Below are positions 62,799-64,000 of a DNA stretch of 64,000 nt, one piece after another. The position numbers and the translations under genes are program-made. Location of the stretch: positions 186,001-250,000 of the forward strand of contig NZ_CP072144.1 of NCBI RefSeq assembly GCF_019355555.1. Reading direction: 5' to 3'. The notes under the pieces were generated by a model. The model searched no databases. It saw nothing but the letters and a program-made list of their open reading frames with translations, and had not been told where the DNA came from. Position 1 is the first letter of the stretch; every line of letters starts with the position of its first letter. This stretch comes from Rhizobium sp. L51/94. Lineage in GTDB: Bacteria > Pseudomonadota > Alphaproteobacteria > Rhizobiales > Rhizobiaceae.

Positions 62799-63451
62799 TG
62801 GACATCCAGCTTGGCCGGCGTGACAAGCCAGCTGTTCGGGTTGATGAGCTGGAAGACGCCTACGACCGACACGGTCTTGCCGGTGAGGTTGGCAGTGTCG
62901 ATCTTGGAGAGCACCTGCGCCTTCATTTCCTTGTTCAGGGCCGAGCCGGCATTCTGGTATTCGATCTGGTTGGTGAATTGGTCGAAAGTCACGGTGCCGG
63001 TCGAATCACGCAGGTCGGTGCCGTTGATCGCCGGCCCAGTCTGGACACGGATCGTCACCGTGCTCGGAACGCCGGGAACTGCTACCGTGTAGATGCCGGA
63101 CTTGGCCGCACCGACGACGCCGGTGAACTTGACCGAAATTTCGGGCCCTACACCACCGGGTACGCCGTACTGCTTAGCCGCCGCGTCCTTGTTCGCTGCA
63201 ATCGCCGTTGCCAAGGTGTCCGCGCTGACTGCGCGCTTCTCGATAGCCGCCTGGATCTTCGGAAACTCGGTCGAACCGAATGTTTCGGGCGAGAACGCAT
63301 TGGGCTGCGCGCCCGCCTCCGAACCGATCTTCACCACCTTGGTATCGAGCGCCATGGCAGCGACCAGCACGACGATGGCGACGGAACCGATGATCAGGCC
63401 GAGGCGGGGCTTGGGAGGATTGGGTATCGAGGTACCGACCAGATTGCTCAT
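62795..63451 (-). CDS. DUF2291 family periplasmic protein of sugar ABC operons
   Basis: Protein of 218 residues with a short cytoplasmic tail, one membrane helix (about 18-35) and a periplasmic domain of the DUF2291 family. Such proteins are encoded with RbsA-type importers for polyols; their function is unknown, perhaps assembly or substrate delivery. The ATG follows AGGTGG and overlaps the stop of a 42-codon ORF. First large gene of the importer operon. Confidence 0.85.
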
Positions 63452-63576
63452 GGTGTGACCACCTTTGACTTGACGATGCGGGAAGGGGAGAGGCTGCCGC
63501 GCCAGAGCGCACTGCCAATGGCGACAGGGGCAGCGAAACGATGAAGACGAACGGGGTGAGGCGCTGAAACTTGCAT
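63448..63576 (-). CDS. leader ORF of 42 residues coupled to the DUF2291 gene
   Basis: ATG at 63576 follows GGAGGAGGGG, one of the best ribosome-binding sites in the window. 42 codons end with TGA that overlaps the DUF2291 ATG (ATGA). The predicted peptide is basic, starts MQVSAPHPVRLHRFAAPVAI and ends KSKVVTP. It has no recognisable domain. It could be a coupling peptide that loads ribosomes onto the DUF2291 gene, or a small functional protein. Confidence 0.55.
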   Translation of the reverse strand: MQVSAPHPVRLHRFAAPVAIGSALWRGSLSPSRIVKSKVVTP

Positions 63577-63685
63577 GGTCGCCCCTCCTCCAAGCGGCGG
63601 ATTGCGTCAGGCTCCAAATGGAAAACCCTCTGCATTATGAATGTCACTTGAAGCGGAGTTTCCTCAACCCGCCGATACCGGCTGT

Positions 63686-63714
63686 GGTATATTTATGTTA
63701 TCAGCCACTTTCAA
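63686..63714 (-). promoter_or_regulatory. candidate sigma-70 promoter of the polyol importer operon
   Basis: On the minus strand TTGAAA (63714-63709), 17 bp, TATACC (63691-63686), about 110 bp before the leader ORF. ATGTCACTTGA at 63641-63651 (plus strand), between promoter and ORF, resembles a half of the DeoR-type operator ACATCACTTGA seen at the kinase promoter. Confidence 0.45.
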
Positions 63715-64000
63715 TATGTGATATACCCAGGATGTTGTCAATTACCTCGGAACCCTTACAGAGCACAAAAAACAAAGTTCCGGGCCGAGCGTGCAACACG
63801 AGAGCGTGATGCGGAGGCTCAGGATACACTGGACTTATACCGCATTGCGCACGAGATGCGTCTATTCGGTATGCAAAATTCGTCAATCCATGGCAATTTT
63901 CCGCTTCAAATGCCCAGTATTTATGCATTTATTGGCAAATTCGGGTTAGTAAGACCTGATTGAGCATTCAGACTACCGCGTGATGGAAGGGAGACTTGCA
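63715..64000. other. right-edge region without a recognisable gene
   Basis: The last 286 bp are more AT-rich than the rest. An open frame on the plus strand (63718-63963) has no family resemblance or ribosome-binding site and looks accidental. GGAAGGGAG near 63985 could be the ribosome-binding site of a gene that starts beyond the window. Confidence 0.4.

Noticed and set aside
63718..63963. 81-codon plus-strand frame near the right edge
   Set aside because: No RBS, no domain, odd composition and overlap with the likely promoter region of the polyol operon.

Overview
The window is GC-rich, densely coded alphaproteobacterial DNA, most likely from Rhizobiaceae (Rhizobium, Agrobacterium, Ensifer or a close relative). 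The clues are an AgpA-type alpha-galactoside importer next to a GH4 alpha-galactosidase, an erythritol-type polyol ABC operon with a DUF2291 gene, many solute importers, and small secreted DUF1236-type proteins. I found no rRNA, tRNA, transposase, phage gene, CRISPR array or origin. It reads as a catabolic, uptake and envelope-stress segment, possibly of a chromid or megaplasmid.

Layout. 0.2-7.6 kb (+): alpha-galactoside ABC importer and GH4 alpha-galactosidase. 7.7-11.9 kb: ECF sigma factor and NrsF-type anti-sigma (-), divergent from a bufferin-type RiPP operon (+) with two precursors, MNIO maturase, BufC-like partner and DoxX. The sigma gene and the bufferin operon carry the same ECF promoter motif. 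12.0-14.0 kb (+): cupredoxin, cytochrome c' and a diheme cytochrome c. 14.1-25.0 kb: envelope (lipid A/LPS) modification island with two GT39/ArnT-like transferases (one fused to a GtrA-like domain), a GT2-GtrA polyprenyl-phosphate glycosyltransferase, GT25, a PAP2 phosphatase, a frameshifted cytochrome b561, a complete two-component system and a response regulator without its DNA-binding domain. Eight 11-bp-phased direct repeats (two variants) lie in intergenic positions across this island and before the cupredoxin, suggesting one regulon. 25.1-32.9 kb (-): overlapping AmiC/AmiR(ANTAR)-type amide-sensing operon with a peptide-type ABC importer and an acetamidase/formamidase, preceded by a leader terminator. 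33.1-34.1 kb: Zn alcohol dehydrogenase. 34.3-39.5 kb: RND efflux pump with divergent TetR. 39.5-41.0 kb: small proteins and an XRE regulator. 41.2-44.0 kb (+): NMT1/SsuA-type ABC importer. 44.0-46.1 kb (-): second OmpR-type two-component system. 46.2-51.6 kb: DUF2459 protein, class III aminotransferase, GhrA-like dehydrogenase, sulfate-binding protein and small secreted proteins. 51.8-53.6 kb: MFS exporter with divergent HxlR regulator. 53.7-63.6 kb (-): polyol operons, consisting of a 42-codon leader ORF, DUF2291, ATPase, permease, binding protein and DeoR, then FGGY kinase, second DeoR and GlpD/EryB-like dehydrogenase from a second promoter flanked by paired operators.

How the parts fit. 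The ends of the window take up and break down plant-type carbohydrates. The middle defends the envelope and handles metal or redox stress through bufferins, a blue-copper protein, cytochromes, lipid A decoration and drug efflux. Most operons have short overlaps (ATGA/GTGA) and their own regulator. The strongest candidates for something undescribed are the shared response-regulator boxes of the envelope island and the sigma-controlled tandem bufferin operon.
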